Shown: positions 26,110 through 35,030, counted from the first letter of the stretch. The stretch is DNA of 64,000 nt from Plantactinospora soyae (GCF_014874095.1 NZ_JADBEB010000001.1:1984001-2048000), one strand, 5' to 3'. A program made the numbers and translations. The notes: a model not told the origin generated them from the letters alone.

Positions 26110-27903
26110 GTGGACCGGACCTTCCAGGTCGACCTGCGTGGCGTGGTCGACCTGCTCAGTCACCACCTCTACGGCAGTCCCCGGGTCTACGTCCGGGAGC
26201 TGTTGCAGAACGCGGCGGACGCGATCACCGCCCGCCGGGCCACCGAGCCAGCGGCCCCGGCCATGGTGCGGATCGAGCCGCCCGAGCTGACCGGGGACGG
26301 CACGCTGCGGGTGCACGACACCGGCATCGGGCTGACCGAACCCCAGGTACACGAACTGCTCGCCACCATCGGTCGCAGCTCGAAGCGGGACGAGCTGGGC
26401 TTCGCCCGGCACGAGTTCCTCGGCCAGTTCGGCATCGGCCTGCTCTCCTGCTTCCTGGTCGCCGACGAGGTCCGGGTGCGGACCCGACACGGGGACGAGC
26501 CCACCGTGGCGTGGACCGGGTACGCCGACGGCCGCTACCGGGTCGAGTTGGCCGCCGAGGGAGAGGCGCGGGCCGAGGTCGGTACGACGGTGACCCTGGT
26601 GCCGCGCCGGGACGCCGAACAGTGGTTCCTCGGCTCGACGGTGACGGAGCTGGCCGGTTTGTTCGGATCGCTGCTGCCGATCCGGGTCTTCGTCGGCGGG
26701 ATCGAGACCACCACCGGAGCGCCGCCCTGGTCGGCGTCCGCCGGCACCTCCCCCGCCGCCCGCCGGGACCGGCTCGTCCGGTACGCCCGCGAGGCGCTCG
26801 GCTTCACCCCGTTCGACGTCGTACCGCTGTCGGTGCCGGAGGCCGGGCTGACGGGTACGGCCTTCGTGCTCCCCGCACCGGTGAATCCGGCAGCCCGCGC
26901 CGGGCACCGCGTCTATCTGAAGCGGATGCTGCTCACCGAGGGCGCCGAGGGCCTGTTGCCGGACTGGGCGTTCTTCGCGCGCTGCGTCGTCGACTCCAGC
27001 GAGCTGCGGCCGACCGCCAGCCGGGAGGCGCTGTACGAGGACAACCTGTTGGAGAGCACCCGTGAGGCGCTCGGCGATCAGCTCCGGGGCTGGCTGGTCC
27101 GGCTGGCCGGCAGCGATCCCCAGCGGCTCGCCGACTTCCTCCAGGTGCATCACCTCGGGGTGAAGGCGCTGGCGCTGCACGACGACGAGATGCTCCGGCT
27201 GGTCGAGCGCTGGTGGCCGATGGAGACCAACACCGGGCAGACCACCCTGGCGGAGTTCCGCGAGCGGCACGGCCTGATCCGGTACGCGGCCACCATCGAC
27301 GAGTTCCGCCAACTCGCCGCGGTGGCGGCGGCGCAGGATCTGGCGGTGGTCAACGCCGGTTACACGTACGACGCCGAGATCATCGAGCGGCTGCCGTCGG
27401 TGGACCGGTCGGTGCTGGTCGAACGGCTGGAGCCGACCGATCTGACCACCCGGTTCGACATCCTCGATCCGGGTGTGGAGCTGGCCGTCCGACCGTTCCT
27501 GAGTACGGCACAGCGGGCCCTGGACCGGTTGGGCTGTGAGGTGGTGCTGCGGTCGTACGCCCCCGCGTCGTTGCCCGCCCTCTACCTGGTGAGCCGTTCG
27601 GCGGCCTTCCACGAGCAGTTGCAGTCGACCCGGGAGCGGGCCGACGAGATGTGGGCCGGGGTGCTCGACGCGCTCGCCGCGTCCGGCCCGCCGGAGCGCC
27701 CGCAACTGGTGCTCAACCACCGCAATCCGCTGGTCCGCCGGGTCACCGCGCTCGCCGATCCGGAGCTGGTCGGTCTCGCCGTGGAGGCGCTGTACGGGCA
27801 GGCGTTGCTGCTCGGCTACCACCCGATCCGACCGGCCGACGCCGCCCTGCTCAACAGTTCGTTCCTCGGCCTGCTCGGGCGGGCCGTGCCGGGACAGGAG
27901 TGA
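26110..27903 (+). CDS. HSP90-family (HtpG-like) ATPase
   Basis: A 597-aa HSP90 homologue. The GHKL ATPase domain has catalytic Glu30 and Mg-binding Asn34 (RELLQNAADA), the nucleotide loop DTGIG (70-74) and the lid-adjacent GQFGIG (105-110). The middle domain holds the ATP-contacting Arg305 in TASREAL, matching the conserved Arg of HSP90. The C-terminal part (about 330-597) is present, so it is near full length (HtpG is about 620-630 aa). It ends VPGQE, without MEEVD. GTG 26110 is preceded by GGAG. A 1019-aa TPR gene starts 5 bp after its stop, so the two are one operon and probably one chaperone system. Confidence 0.9.
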   Translation: MDRTFQVDLRGVVDLLSHHLYGSPRVYVRELLQNAADAITARRATEPAAPAMVRIEPPELTGDGTLRVHDTGIGLTEPQVHELLATIGRSSKRDELGFARHEFLGQFGIGLLSCFLVADEVRVRTRHGDEPTVAWTGYADGRYRVELAAEGEARAEVGTTVTLVPRRDAEQWFLGSTVTELAGLFGSLLPIRVFVGGIETTTGAPPWSASAGTSPAARRDRLVRYAREALGFTPFDVVPLSVPEAGLTGTAFVLPAPVNPAARAGHRVYLKRMLLTEGAEGLLPDWAFFARCVVDSSELRPTASREALYEDNLLESTREALGDQLRGWLVRLAGSDPQRLADFLQVHHLGVKALALHDDEMLRLVERWWPMETNTGQTTLAEFRERHGLIRYAATIDEFRQLAAVAAAQDLAVVNAGYTYDAEIIERLPSVDRSVLVERLEPTDLTTRFDILDPGVELAVRPFLSTAQRALDRLGCEVVLRSYAPASLPALYLVSRSAAFHEQLQSTRERADEMWAGVLDALAASGPPERPQLVLNHRNPLVRRVTALADPELVGLAVEALYGQALLLGYHPIRPADAALLNSSFLGLLGRAVPGQE

Positions 27904-27908
27904 GCACA

Positions 27909-30900
27909 ATGGAGAACGTCAACAGGGACCTCTGGCGGGCGCTGCACCGGATCACCGAGATGCCGTACGGCGCCGGTCAGATCGCCGCCGTCGAGCAGCT
28001 GATCCGGCAGGCGGACGCGGACGGCGACGACGAGATCGCCTTCGTGGCCCGGGTGGTCGGCACCGACAGTTACGTCTTCGGCGGGGAGCCGGGCCGGTCG
28101 TTCGTCACCTTCTCGTGGTGTCTGGCCGAGTTCGACGGGCCGTCGAAGCCGTACCACCAGCGGAACGAGTACAACCTGCTCCGGCAGTTCAAATACATGA
28201 TCAACAGCTTGTTGAACTTTCCCGACGTTCCGCTGGACCGGACGTACGCGGTGCTGGACGACATGGAGCGGCGCTACCGGGACGGTGGCCACAGCCTCCA
28301 GGCCGTCTACAAGCGACGGCACCGGGTGGCCCGGCACGTGGGGGCGCCGGACGAGGCGGAGGAGTGGTACAGGCGCTGGCTCACCGCCCCACGGAACCAG
28401 CTCTCCGACTGCGCCGGCTGCGATCCGACCTCCCAGATCGACTACCTCGCGTCGAGCGGGCGTCACGAGGAGGCGGTCGCGCTGGCGGAACCGGTGCTTA
28501 CCGGTCGGCTCGGCTGTGCGAAGCAACCGCAGGCGGTCCTCACCGCCCTGCTGCGGCCGTACCTGCACAGCGGGCGACGGGCGGAGGCGCGGGACGCGCA
28601 CCTGCGGGCGTACCGCCGGCATCGGAGCAACGTCGCCGACCTGCGGGACATCGGTGAACACCTGACGTTCTGCGCGTTGACCGGGAACGAGCCGCGCGGC
28701 CTGGAGCTGCTGGAACGGCACCTGGATTGGCTGGACCGTGCCCCGTCCCCGGGCGCCGCGATGGAGTTCGCCGTCGGCGCGGCACTTCTGCTCCGCCGGC
28801 TGGACTCAGCCGGGCACGGCACGTTGACCGTGCACCGGTCGGCGTACGGGGAGCGGTCGGCGACCGAGGTGCCGGTGACGGTACTGGCCGAGGAACTGAC
28901 CACGACGGCGCACGCGTTGGCCGCTCGGTTCGATGCCCGGAACGGCACCTCCACCAAGTCGAACTGGGTCGGCGAACACCTGGCGCTGGAGCCGATCGGC
29001 CCGTACCTGCCGCTGTCCGCCACCGCCGCACGCCAGGACGTCGGCCCGGTCGGGTCCACCGGCACGTCCGGTACGTCAGCCGGCGTCGATCCCCCGCCGC
29101 CCCCGCCCCCGGCAGAGACCCCGCCGCCAACCGCGCCGCCAACCCCGCCGCCAACCGCGCCGCCAACCGCGACCCGAACCGCGACCCGAACCGACCCGGG
29201 GGCGACCTCGCCCGATCTGGCGGCCGACGTACCACCGATCCGGCTGCTCGAACTGATCGAGGAACGGTGGCTGCGTCACCGACAGGACGATCACCTGGCG
29301 ACGGCGCTGCGGACCTTCGACGAACGGTTCGCGGACGTGTCCCTGGACGCGTCGGTGCTGGCCCGGCGGGCCGAGTTGCGGGCCCTGCAACGGCACACGG
29401 TCGACGATGTCACCGGCGGGGTGACGGCGAACCGGGAGGCGATCGCGCTGCACCGCCAGGTTCCGGACCCGGTCCGGGAGCAGATCGTGGCGGGACGCCT
29501 GGGCGTGCTGCTGGCGCTCGCCGACGATCCGGCCGAGGGACTGTCACTGGCCCAGGGGTCGGCCGACTACCTGGCCGAGCACGGTGACGGGGTTGCCCGG
29601 GCCGGCGGATACGACCGGCTCTCGATCGTCCTGTTCAACCAGGAGCGGACGACCGAGGCGCTGGAGGCGGTGGACCGGGCGGCGGCCGAGGCTGCCGGTG
29701 TCGGGGACCGGTACCTGCTGGCCCGGATCGCGCTGCGCCGGACCCGTTTCCTGGATCTGCTCGGCCGACGGGTCGAGGCCAACGAGGCCGTACGGCAGGC
29801 CCGGGATCTGCTCCTGGACCTCGGCGGCCCGCCGGACTACCTCGCCACGGCCTGCCTGCGGTACGCGGACTCGGTCGAGGAGCCGGCCGAGGCGGTTCCG
29901 GCCTGGGACGAGGCGGTACGGACGGCGACGGACGAAACGGTGGTGCAGGCCCGCAGTCTTCGGGCCCGGGCACTGCTGCTGGTCGACCGTCCGGCCGAGG
30001 CGGTCGACGACCTCGTGGAGGCGGTCGCCCTCAGTGTGCGGTGGGGGATCGCGGACGGCGCGGCCCACCTGCGGTGGAAGCTGGCGGAGGCGTACCAGCG
30101 GGCCGGCATGTTGACGGAGGCGGCCGAGGCGGCCGAAGAGGCGATCGGTGAACTGAAGCGGCTCGGCCGGCAGGCCGACGCGGACTGCTGCCGGCACCTG
30201 CTCGCCGCCGTATACGCCGCGCTGCACGAGTACGACCTGGCCGTGGCGTTGCTCGACGAACTCGCCGCCAACCTGGACAGCCCGGACAATCTCGTCTGGC
30301 GGGGACGGGTCCTGGAGGAAGCCGGTGACCTGCTCTACCGGCAGGACCGGGACAGTCTCGCGGCGCAGCGGTTCGCGGCGGCGGCGACGGCGTACCGGCT
30401 CGCGGAGCGGGGCATCGACGAGTTGCGCACCTGGCGCCGGGAGGTCTCCGCCCAGATCTGGGCCCGTGATCCCGACGCGGCGTTGGCGGCGCTCGGCCGT
30501 GCGGACCGGGTGGCGGCGACCCTGGATCCACCGGATGTGGCGTCGCCGACCCCGACCGCCGACCCGGCGGTGTCGCTCGGCGAGCCGGCGGAGGACGCCG
30601 TTTCGGCCGCTGCCACGCTGCGCTGGGAGCGGGCGCTGCTGGCGGAGGCGGCGGCCCGCGCTCTGCTCGCCGTCGGTCGCCCGGAGGAGGCGTTGGGCCG
30701 GCTGCCCGGTGTCGCCGACGAACTCCGGTCGTTGGAGGCGCTCGGCGAGGCGCAGCACGTCGACCTGCTGACCGGCGAGCTGCTGGTCCGGTCGGATCGG
30801 CCGGCGGAAGCGGAGCCGCTGCTGCGGACGACGCTCGGTGTCGTGACCGAGCGCCCCGACCTGGCCTCCCGGGGTGCGTTGTGGCTTGCGGAGGCGTTGA

Positions 30901-30968
30901 CCGCGCTCGGCCGGTACGAGGAAGCCACCGCCCTGCGCGCCGAGTACGCCCTCGACCCCGACCAGTGA
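27909..30968 (+). CDS. Large TPR-repeat partner of the HSP90-like protein
   Basis: A 1019-aa protein from ATG 27909, immediately after the HSP90-like gene. Residues 1-390 are helical with an N-terminal region (YVFGGEPGRSFVTFSWCLAEF...YAVLDDMERRYRDGG) and TPR-like units. A Pro/Thr-rich linker of repeated PPTAPPT units covers about residues 393-435. The C-terminal half (about 440-1019) is a long TPR-like superhelix (AGGYDRLSIVLFNQERTTEALEAVDRAA, WKLAEAYQRAGMLTEAAEAAEEAI, AEPLLRTTLGVVTERPDLASRGALWLAEALTALGRYEEA). No signal or TM segment, so it should be cytoplasmic. Co-chaperone function with the HSP90 partner is inferred from operon position and TPR content. Confidence 0.85.
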   Translation: MENVNRDLWRALHRITEMPYGAGQIAAVEQLIRQADADGDDEIAFVARVVGTDSYVFGGEPGRSFVTFSWCLAEFDGPSKPYHQRNEYNLLRQFKYMINSLLNFPDVPLDRTYAVLDDMERRYRDGGHSLQAVYKRRHRVARHVGAPDEAEEWYRRWLTAPRNQLSDCAGCDPTSQIDYLASSGRHEEAVALAEPVLTGRLGCAKQPQAVLTALLRPYLHSGRRAEARDAHLRAYRRHRSNVADLRDIGEHLTFCALTGNEPRGLELLERHLDWLDRAPSPGAAMEFAVGAALLLRRLDSAGHGTLTVHRSAYGERSATEVPVTVLAEELTTTAHALAARFDARNGTSTKSNWVGEHLALEPIGPYLPLSATAARQDVGPVGSTGTSGTSAGVDPPPPPPPAETPPPTAPPTPPPTAPPTATRTATRTDPGATSPDLAADVPPIRLLELIEERWLRHRQDDHLATALRTFDERFADVSLDASVLARRAELRALQRHTVDDVTGGVTANREAIALHRQVPDPVREQIVAGRLGVLLALADDPAEGLSLAQGSADYLAEHGDGVARAGGYDRLSIVLFNQERTTEALEAVDRAAAEAAGVGDRYLLARIALRRTRFLDLLGRRVEANEAVRQARDLLLDLGGPPDYLATACLRYADSVEEPAEAVPAWDEAVRTATDETVVQARSLRARALLLVDRPAEAVDDLVEAVALSVRWGIADGAAHLRWKLAEAYQRAGMLTEAAEAAEEAIGELKRLGRQADADCCRHLLAAVYAALHEYDLAVALLDELAANLDSPDNLVWRGRVLEEAGDLLYRQDRDSLAAQRFAAAATAYRLAERGIDELRTWRREVSAQIWARDPDAALAALGRADRVAATLDPPDVASPTPTADPAVSLGEPAEDAVSAAATLRWERALLAEAAARALLAVGRPEEALGRLPGVADELRSLEALGEAQHVDLLTGELLVRSDRPAEAEPLLRTTLGVVTERPDLASRGALWLAEALTALGRYEEATALRAEYALDPDQ
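29085..29210. repeat. Short repeats encoding the Pro/Thr linker
   Basis: Repeated ccgccaacc-type units and then cgacccgaac units encode a PP(T/A)-rich linker between the two TPR halves. The low complexity is confined to this part of the gene. Confidence 0.75.
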
Positions 30969-31197
30969 CGGTATGCCCGTTCGGGCCGATCGCGTCCCCG
31001 ACCCGGGGCCGGTACGCGTCGCGGGCGGGTAACGGTCTGGCCGCTCGCGCCGGTCACATCCTCGACGCCGAGGCGTGACGACCTGGTCGCTGTCGGCTCC
31101 GGTTACCGGTCCGACCAGCGGCAGCGCCGGGGCGGGCCGGGTGGATCGGAGGGGCCTGGGGGTAAAGGGGCAGGTCGTCGGCGATTGACACCTGGCT

Positions 31198-31208
31198 AGG
31201 CTGGTCGG
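31198..31208 (+). promoter_or_regulatory. Leaderless -10 element of tetR gene
   Basis: TAGGCT (31198-31203) is followed by about six bases and then the GTG start at 31209. A TTGACA lies only six bases upstream of it and is too close to be its -35. Confidence 0.45.
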
Positions 31209-31838
31209 GTGACGGTGGAGGAGCAGGTGATGGGGGCGGAGGCCGGCGTGCCCGCCAGCGGCGTACGGCGGCGGCGGTCCCGCCGCGACGAGATCCTGGA
31301 GATCGCGGTCGGCCTGTTCGCGGCCCGCGGCTACCACGGGGTGTCGATGGACGACATCGGGTCGGCGGCGGGGGTGACCGGGCCAGCGCTCTACCACCAC
31401 TTTGCCGGCAAGGAGGCGATGCTCGCCGCCGCGCTGATGCCGGTGAGCGACGGGCTGCTGGCCGGCGGTCGGCAGCGGGTCGCCGATCATCCGGAGCACG
31501 CCCGCGCGGCACTGGAGTCATTGATCGATTTCCATGTCGAGTTCGCGCTCGCCAACCCGGCGGTCATCGCGTTGCACCTGCACGAGCTGGACCGACTGCC
31601 CGAGGAGCCGCGTCGGCAGATCCGTCGGCTGCAACGGCTCTACGTCGAGGAGTGGGTGGGGGTGCTGACCGCGCTGCATCCGAAGCTGTCGGCCGGCGAG
31701 GCCCGGGTGCTGGCACACGCCGCTTTCGGTCTGATGAACTCCACGCCGTTCCTCGGCGGTGAGGTCGACCGAGAGCGCCGGGCCGCGCTGCTGAGGGCCG
31801 CGACCCTCGCCGCCCTGCTGGCCGATCCGGACGACTGA
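31209..31838 (+). CDS. TetR-family regulator of the isovalerate/leucine degradation genes
   Basis: A 209-aa TetR protein with an N-terminal HTH (residues about 25-70, RDEILEIAVGLFAARGYHGVSMDDIGSAAGVTGPALYHHFAGKEAML) and a helical ligand-binding domain. It lies upstream of the biotin carboxylase, HMG-CoA lyase, carboxyltransferase and acyl-CoA dehydrogenase genes, so it is the likely repressor of this catabolic set; acyl-CoA ligands are inferred from family and context. GTG 31209 has TAGGCT about six bases upstream; ATG 31230, with GGAGGAG before it, is an alternative start. Its 3' end is part of a 37-bp tandem triplication. Confidence 0.87.
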   Translation: MTVEEQVMGAEAGVPASGVRRRRSRRDEILEIAVGLFAARGYHGVSMDDIGSAAGVTGPALYHHFAGKEAMLAAALMPVSDGLLAGGRQRVADHPEHARAALESLIDFHVEFALANPAVIALHLHELDRLPEEPRRQIRRLQRLYVEEWVGVLTALHPKLSAGEARVLAHAAFGLMNSTPFLGGEVDRERRAALLRAATLAALLADPDD

Positions 31839-31937
31839 GCCCGGCGGACGACTGAGCGCCGATGCGCCGATGCGGACGGTTGAGCCCGGCGGACGACTGA
31901 GCGCCGATCCGGACGATTGAGCCCGGCGGACGCCGAT
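31821..31937. repeat. Three 37-bp imperfect tandem units at the tetR 3' end
   Basis: Units begin at 31821, 31866 and 31903. The first contains the last tetR codons and the TGA; later copies repeat them (gccgatSSggacgRYtgagcccggcggacg). The repeats end 29 bp before the biotin carboxylase start and seem to duplicate the end of the coding sequence. Confidence 0.85.
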
Positions 31938-31966
31938 ACCACACCTGGAGAGGGACGCAACAGAAC

Positions 31967-33313
31967 ATGATCGAGTCGCTGCTCGTCGCAAACCGTGGCG
32001 AGATCGCTCGCCGGATCATCCGTACCGCCCGGCGGCTCGGTGTACGGACGATCGCCGTCTACTCCGAGGCAGATGCCGACCTGCCGTTCGTGCGTGAGGC
32101 CGACGAGGCGGTCTGTGTCGGACCGGCCAACCCGGCGCAGAGCTACCGCAACCCGGAGGCGATCCTCGCCGCGGCCAAGTCGACCAACGCCAGGGCGATC
32201 CATCCCGGGTACGGCTTCCTGTCGGAGAACGCGGACTTCGCCCGTACCGTCGAGGCGAACGGCCTGATCTGGGTCGGGCCCGGCGCCGACGCGATCACCG
32301 CGATGGGCGACAAGATCAACGCGCGTAACCTGATGGCGGACGCCGGGGTACCGGTCGCGCCCGGCACCACCGACCCGGCCGCCGACGTGGACGCGGCGCT
32401 GGCCGCCGCCGGGACGATCGGCTTCCCGGTCATGGTCAAGGCCGCCGCCGGTGGCGGCGGAATGGGCATGGCGGTCGCCGCCGACGAGGCCGGCCTGCGG
32501 ACCGAGTACGACAAGGTACGCGCCTTCGCCGAGCGGATGTTCGGGGACGGCTCGGTGCTGATCGAGCGCTACTTTCCCCGGGTACGGCACGTCGAGGTGC
32601 AGATCCTCGGCCTGGCCGACGGCCGGGTGGTGGCGCTGGGCGAGCGGGAGTGCTCGGTGCAGCGGCGCAACCAGAAACTGGTCGAGGAGTCGCCGTCACC
32701 GGCCGTGTCGGCAGAACTCCGGAAGCGGCTGTTGGCCGCCGCGGTCCGGGCCGGCGAGGCGGTCGGCTACCGCAACGCGGGCACCGTGGAGTGCCTGCTC
32801 GATCCGGCCACGGGGGAATTCTTCTTCCTGGAGATGAACACCCGGCTCCAGGTCGAGCACCCGGTGACGGAGTTGGTCTACGGCGTGGACCTGGTGGAGG
32901 AACAGCTCCGGGTGGCGGCCGGACTGGCGCCCGGCTTCGACCCGGACGCGTTGACGGCGCGCGGGCACGCCATCGAGCTGCGGATCAACGCCGAGGACCC
33001 GAAGCGGTTCCTGCCGGGACCGGGCGCGGTGACCGCGTGGACCGAGCCGACCGGGGAGGGGGTCCGGGTCGATTCCGGGTACGCCCTCGGCACCACCGTC
33101 ACGCCGCACTACGACTCACTGATGGCCAAACTCATCGTGTACGGCGCGGACCGGTCCGAGGCGATCGCAAGGGCCCGGACGGCGGTGGCCGGATTCGAGA
33201 TCGCCGGTCCGAAGTGCAACCTGCCGTTCTTCTCCGAGCTGTTCGACAACTCCGAGTTCCTCGGCGGCGACTACGACACCGGTATCGTCGGCCGGATGCG
33301 GGCGAAGAAGTGA
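31967..33313 (+). CDS. Acyl-CoA (methylcrotonyl-CoA-type) biotin carboxylase subunit
   Basis: A 448-aa biotin carboxylase: N-terminal BC domain (LLVANRGEIARRIIRTARRLG), ATP-grasp with the Gly-rich loop AAAGGGGMGM (about residues 157-168), catalytic EMNTRLQVEHPVTE (about 287-300) and a C-terminal BC domain ending at 448. The biotin-carboxyl-carrier domain with its AMKM lysine, carried by AccA-type subunits of about 650 aa, is missing, and no small BCCP gene follows. It therefore needs a carrier from elsewhere. With AccD and the acyl-CoA dehydrogenase this fits methylcrotonyl-CoA carboxylation in leucine breakdown. GTGA overlap couples it to HMG-CoA lyase. Confidence 0.92.
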   Translation: MIESLLVANRGEIARRIIRTARRLGVRTIAVYSEADADLPFVREADEAVCVGPANPAQSYRNPEAILAAAKSTNARAIHPGYGFLSENADFARTVEANGLIWVGPGADAITAMGDKINARNLMADAGVPVAPGTTDPAADVDAALAAAGTIGFPVMVKAAAGGGGMGMAVAADEAGLRTEYDKVRAFAERMFGDGSVLIERYFPRVRHVEVQILGLADGRVVALGERECSVQRRNQKLVEESPSPAVSAELRKRLLAAAVRAGEAVGYRNAGTVECLLDPATGEFFFLEMNTRLQVEHPVTELVYGVDLVEEQLRVAAGLAPGFDPDALTARGHAIELRINAEDPKRFLPGPGAVTAWTEPTGEGVRVDSGYALGTTVTPHYDSLMAKLIVYGADRSEAIARARTAVAGFEIAGPKCNLPFFSELFDNSEFLGGDYDTGIVGRMRAKK

Positions 33314-34233
33314 CCGGCCGGGCGGAGCTGCCGAGCGTGGTGTCGATCCGTGAGGTCGGTCCGCGCGACGGTCTCCAGAACGAGGATCCGGTACCCACCG
33401 ACGGCAAGGTACGGCTGCTCGACGCGCTGTCCCGGACCGGCGTACGCCGGATCGAGGCGGTCTCCTTCGTCCATCCGAAGGCGATCCCGCAGATGGCCGA
33501 CGCGGACGAGGTCTGGGCGCGGGCGTCCCGGGCGTCCGGGGTCCGCTACTCGGCGCTGGTGCCGAACTCCCGCGGTGCGCAGCGGGCTCTCGCGGCCGGG
33601 TTCACCGAGATCGAGGTGGTGGTGTCGGCCAGCGACACCCACAACCGGCGCAACGTCAACCGGTCCACGGCCGAGTCGCTGGACGACATCGCCGGGCTGA
33701 TCGACCTGCTGCACTCCGCCGGGGCGACCGCCGAGGTGATCGTGGCGACCAGCTTCGGCTGCCCGTACGAGGGGGACGTCGATCCGGCCCGGGTCGCCGG
33801 CATCGTGGACCGGGTGGTGGCGGACGGGGCGGACCGGGTGGCGTTCGGCGACACCACCGGGATGGCGACCCCGCGTCGGGTCCGGGAACTGGTCACCGCC
33901 GTTCGGGACCGGCAGCCCGACATCCCGGTCCTGCTGCACTTCCACAACACCCGGGGTACCGCGCTGGCGAACCTGCTCACCGCCCTCGAACTCGGGATCA
34001 CCGAGTACGACGCCAGCGTCGGCGGCCTGGGCGGCTGCCCGTACGCCCCGGGGGCGAGCGGGAACGTGGCGACCGAGGAGGTCGTGCACATGCTGCACGA
34101 CATGGGCATCGAGACCGGGATCGACCTCGACGCGCTGCTGGAGGCGGCGGCGCTGGCCGAGGAGCTGGTCGGCCGGGAGCTGCCCTCCGGAGTGCTCCGC
34201 GCCGGCCCCCGCAGCCGCCTGACGGCGGTGTAA
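33310..34233 (+). CDS. Hydroxymethylglutaryl-CoA lyase
   Basis: A 307-aa TIM-barrel lyase that splits HMG-CoA into acetoacetate and acetyl-CoA, the last step of leucine degradation. Hallmarks: VGPRDGLQNE at the N-terminus, metal-binding HFHNTRGTALANL, and GLGGCPYAPGASGNVATEE with the catalytic Cys. GTG 33310 overlaps the biotin carboxylase stop (GTGA), so I place the start there rather than further upstream. Its stop codon lies inside a palindromic GGAAGGGCCCCTTC element. The snapalysin gene converges on it from the right. Confidence 0.94.
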   Translation: MTGRAELPSVVSIREVGPRDGLQNEDPVPTDGKVRLLDALSRTGVRRIEAVSFVHPKAIPQMADADEVWARASRASGVRYSALVPNSRGAQRALAAGFTEIEVVVSASDTHNRRNVNRSTAESLDDIAGLIDLLHSAGATAEVIVATSFGCPYEGDVDPARVAGIVDRVVADGADRVAFGDTTGMATPRRVRELVTAVRDRQPDIPVLLHFHNTRGTALANLLTALELGITEYDASVGGLGGCPYAPGASGNVATEEVVHMLHDMGIETGIDLDALLEAAALAEELVGRELPSGVLRAGPRSRLTAV

Positions 34234-34281
34234 GGAAGGGCCCCTTCTTATCGCTTTCTGTATAGGAAGGGCCCCCTCTTA
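34232..34281. repeat. Two GGAAGGGCCCCTTC-type palindromic elements
   Basis: aaggaagggccccttctt (34232-34249) overlaps the lyase stop codon, and aggaagggccccctctta (34264-34281) follows 14 bases later as a second, imperfect copy. The element can fold as a hairpin with an A/T-rich flank. Similar palindromes are common in Micromonospora intergenic regions, from memory; here they probably act as terminators. Confidence 0.6.
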
Positions 34282-34304
34282 ACTCCCACCACTGCGTACG
34301 ACGA

Positions 34305-34330
34305 AGGGGCCGGCGGGTTCGCCGGCCCCT
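34305..34330. terminator. Hairpin terminator between lyase and snapalysin genes
   Basis: A perfect 11-bp stem (aggggccggcg with cgccggcccct) and a GGTT loop. It lies 72 bp after the lyase stop and 45 bp beyond the snapalysin stop. Confidence 0.7.
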
Positions 34331-34338
34331 CCGTCGCT

Positions 34339-34369
34339 GGCGCCCGCCCCGGGGGCAGGGGCGGGCGCC
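34339..34369 (-). terminator. GC-rich hairpin terminator of snapalysin gene
   Basis: A perfect 12-bp stem (ggcgcccgcccc with ggggcgggcgcc) and a 7-nt loop, starting 6 bp after the snapalysin stop on the minus strand. It is GC-only with no U tract. Confidence 0.7.
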
Positions 34370-34374
34370 CCGGC

Positions 34375-34947
34375 TCAGCCGATCGGGGCGAGCACGGCCG
34401 GCCAGCTGTCCGGGAACACCTGGCTTCCGGTGCCACGGGCGTCCTCACCACTGACCCGGGTACCGGCGAAGAGGTTGGTCACCCGGCTCGCCTCCGCACT
34501 GCTCGGGTTCGGGTTGGTGCAGCTGGTGCCGGCGCTGCCACCGGACATCAGCAGGGAGCAGTTCCCGTTGTAGTTGTCCGGCAGCCCGAGGATGTGGCCG
34601 ATCTCGTGGCTCATGATCCGCAGTGGGCTGTACTGCGCGGCCTGCCGGGTGTCGATGTAGACCCGGCCGTTGCCGAGACTGGTCCGTTGGGCGTACGAGC
34701 CACCGCCGGTGATCGAGTAGATCCGGAGGTTGTTGCCGCAGTTCGCCGAGAGCGTCAGGTTCGACGTGGCGTTGTTCCAGATCGAGGCGGCCTGGTTGGC
34801 GACGCCGGCGAAACTGCCCGCCTGGCTGGTGTTGTAGCAGATGGTCATGGCGGCGGACGCGGGCGACGGGTTGGCGATGGTGACGCCCAGGGTCGCACCT
34901 GCCGTCGCGACGAACGCGACGACGAGCCGGCTGATCCGTGAGGTCAT
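34375..34947 (-). CDS. Snapalysin-family secreted zinc metalloprotease (peptidase M7)
   Basis: A 190-aa secreted protease. Residues 1-32 form a Sec signal peptide (RLVVAFVATAGATLGV core, cleavage after ASA). The metzincin-like zinc site is H114-E115-x2-H118-x5-D124 (HEIGHILGLPD), which in snapalysin uses the Asp as the third ligand. Four Cys in the mature part suggest disulfides. Snapalysins are small neutral extracellular proteases of Streptomyces and relatives. The gene lies on the opposite strand inside a leucine catabolic gene set, which it interrupts. An AT-rich stretch with a GACAATTGTC palindrome sits upstream and is probably its promoter/operator. No LysR activator is adjacent. Confidence 0.92.
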   Translation of the reverse strand: MTSRISRLVVAFVATAGATLGVTIANPSPASAAMTICYNTSQAGSFAGVANQAASIWNNATSNLTLSANCGNNLRIYSITGGGSYAQRTSLGNGRVYIDTRQAAQYSPLRIMSHEIGHILGLPDNYNGNCSLLMSGGSAGTSCTNPNPSSAEASRVTNLFAGTRVSGEDARGTGSQVFPDSWPAVLAPIG

Positions 34948-34986
34948 GACTCACACTCCGATCCGGTTTTAAGGGGGTGCCAGCAG

Positions 34987-35030
34987 CATAATTATCGACA
35001 ATTGTCAATTTCAACATCCTTTCCACATAC
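34987..35030 (-). promoter_or_regulatory. AT-rich promoter/operator of snapalysin gene
   Basis: A strongly AT-rich patch in very GC-rich DNA contains the perfect palindrome GACAATTGTC (34997-35006). On the minus strand it includes TTGACA. It lies 40-80 bp upstream of the protease start; the exact -10 is not certain. Confidence 0.4.

Noticed and set aside
29544-31499. Long minus-strand frame opposite the TPR gene
   Set aside because: Low-complexity antisense translation; the plus strand holds the TPR pattern.
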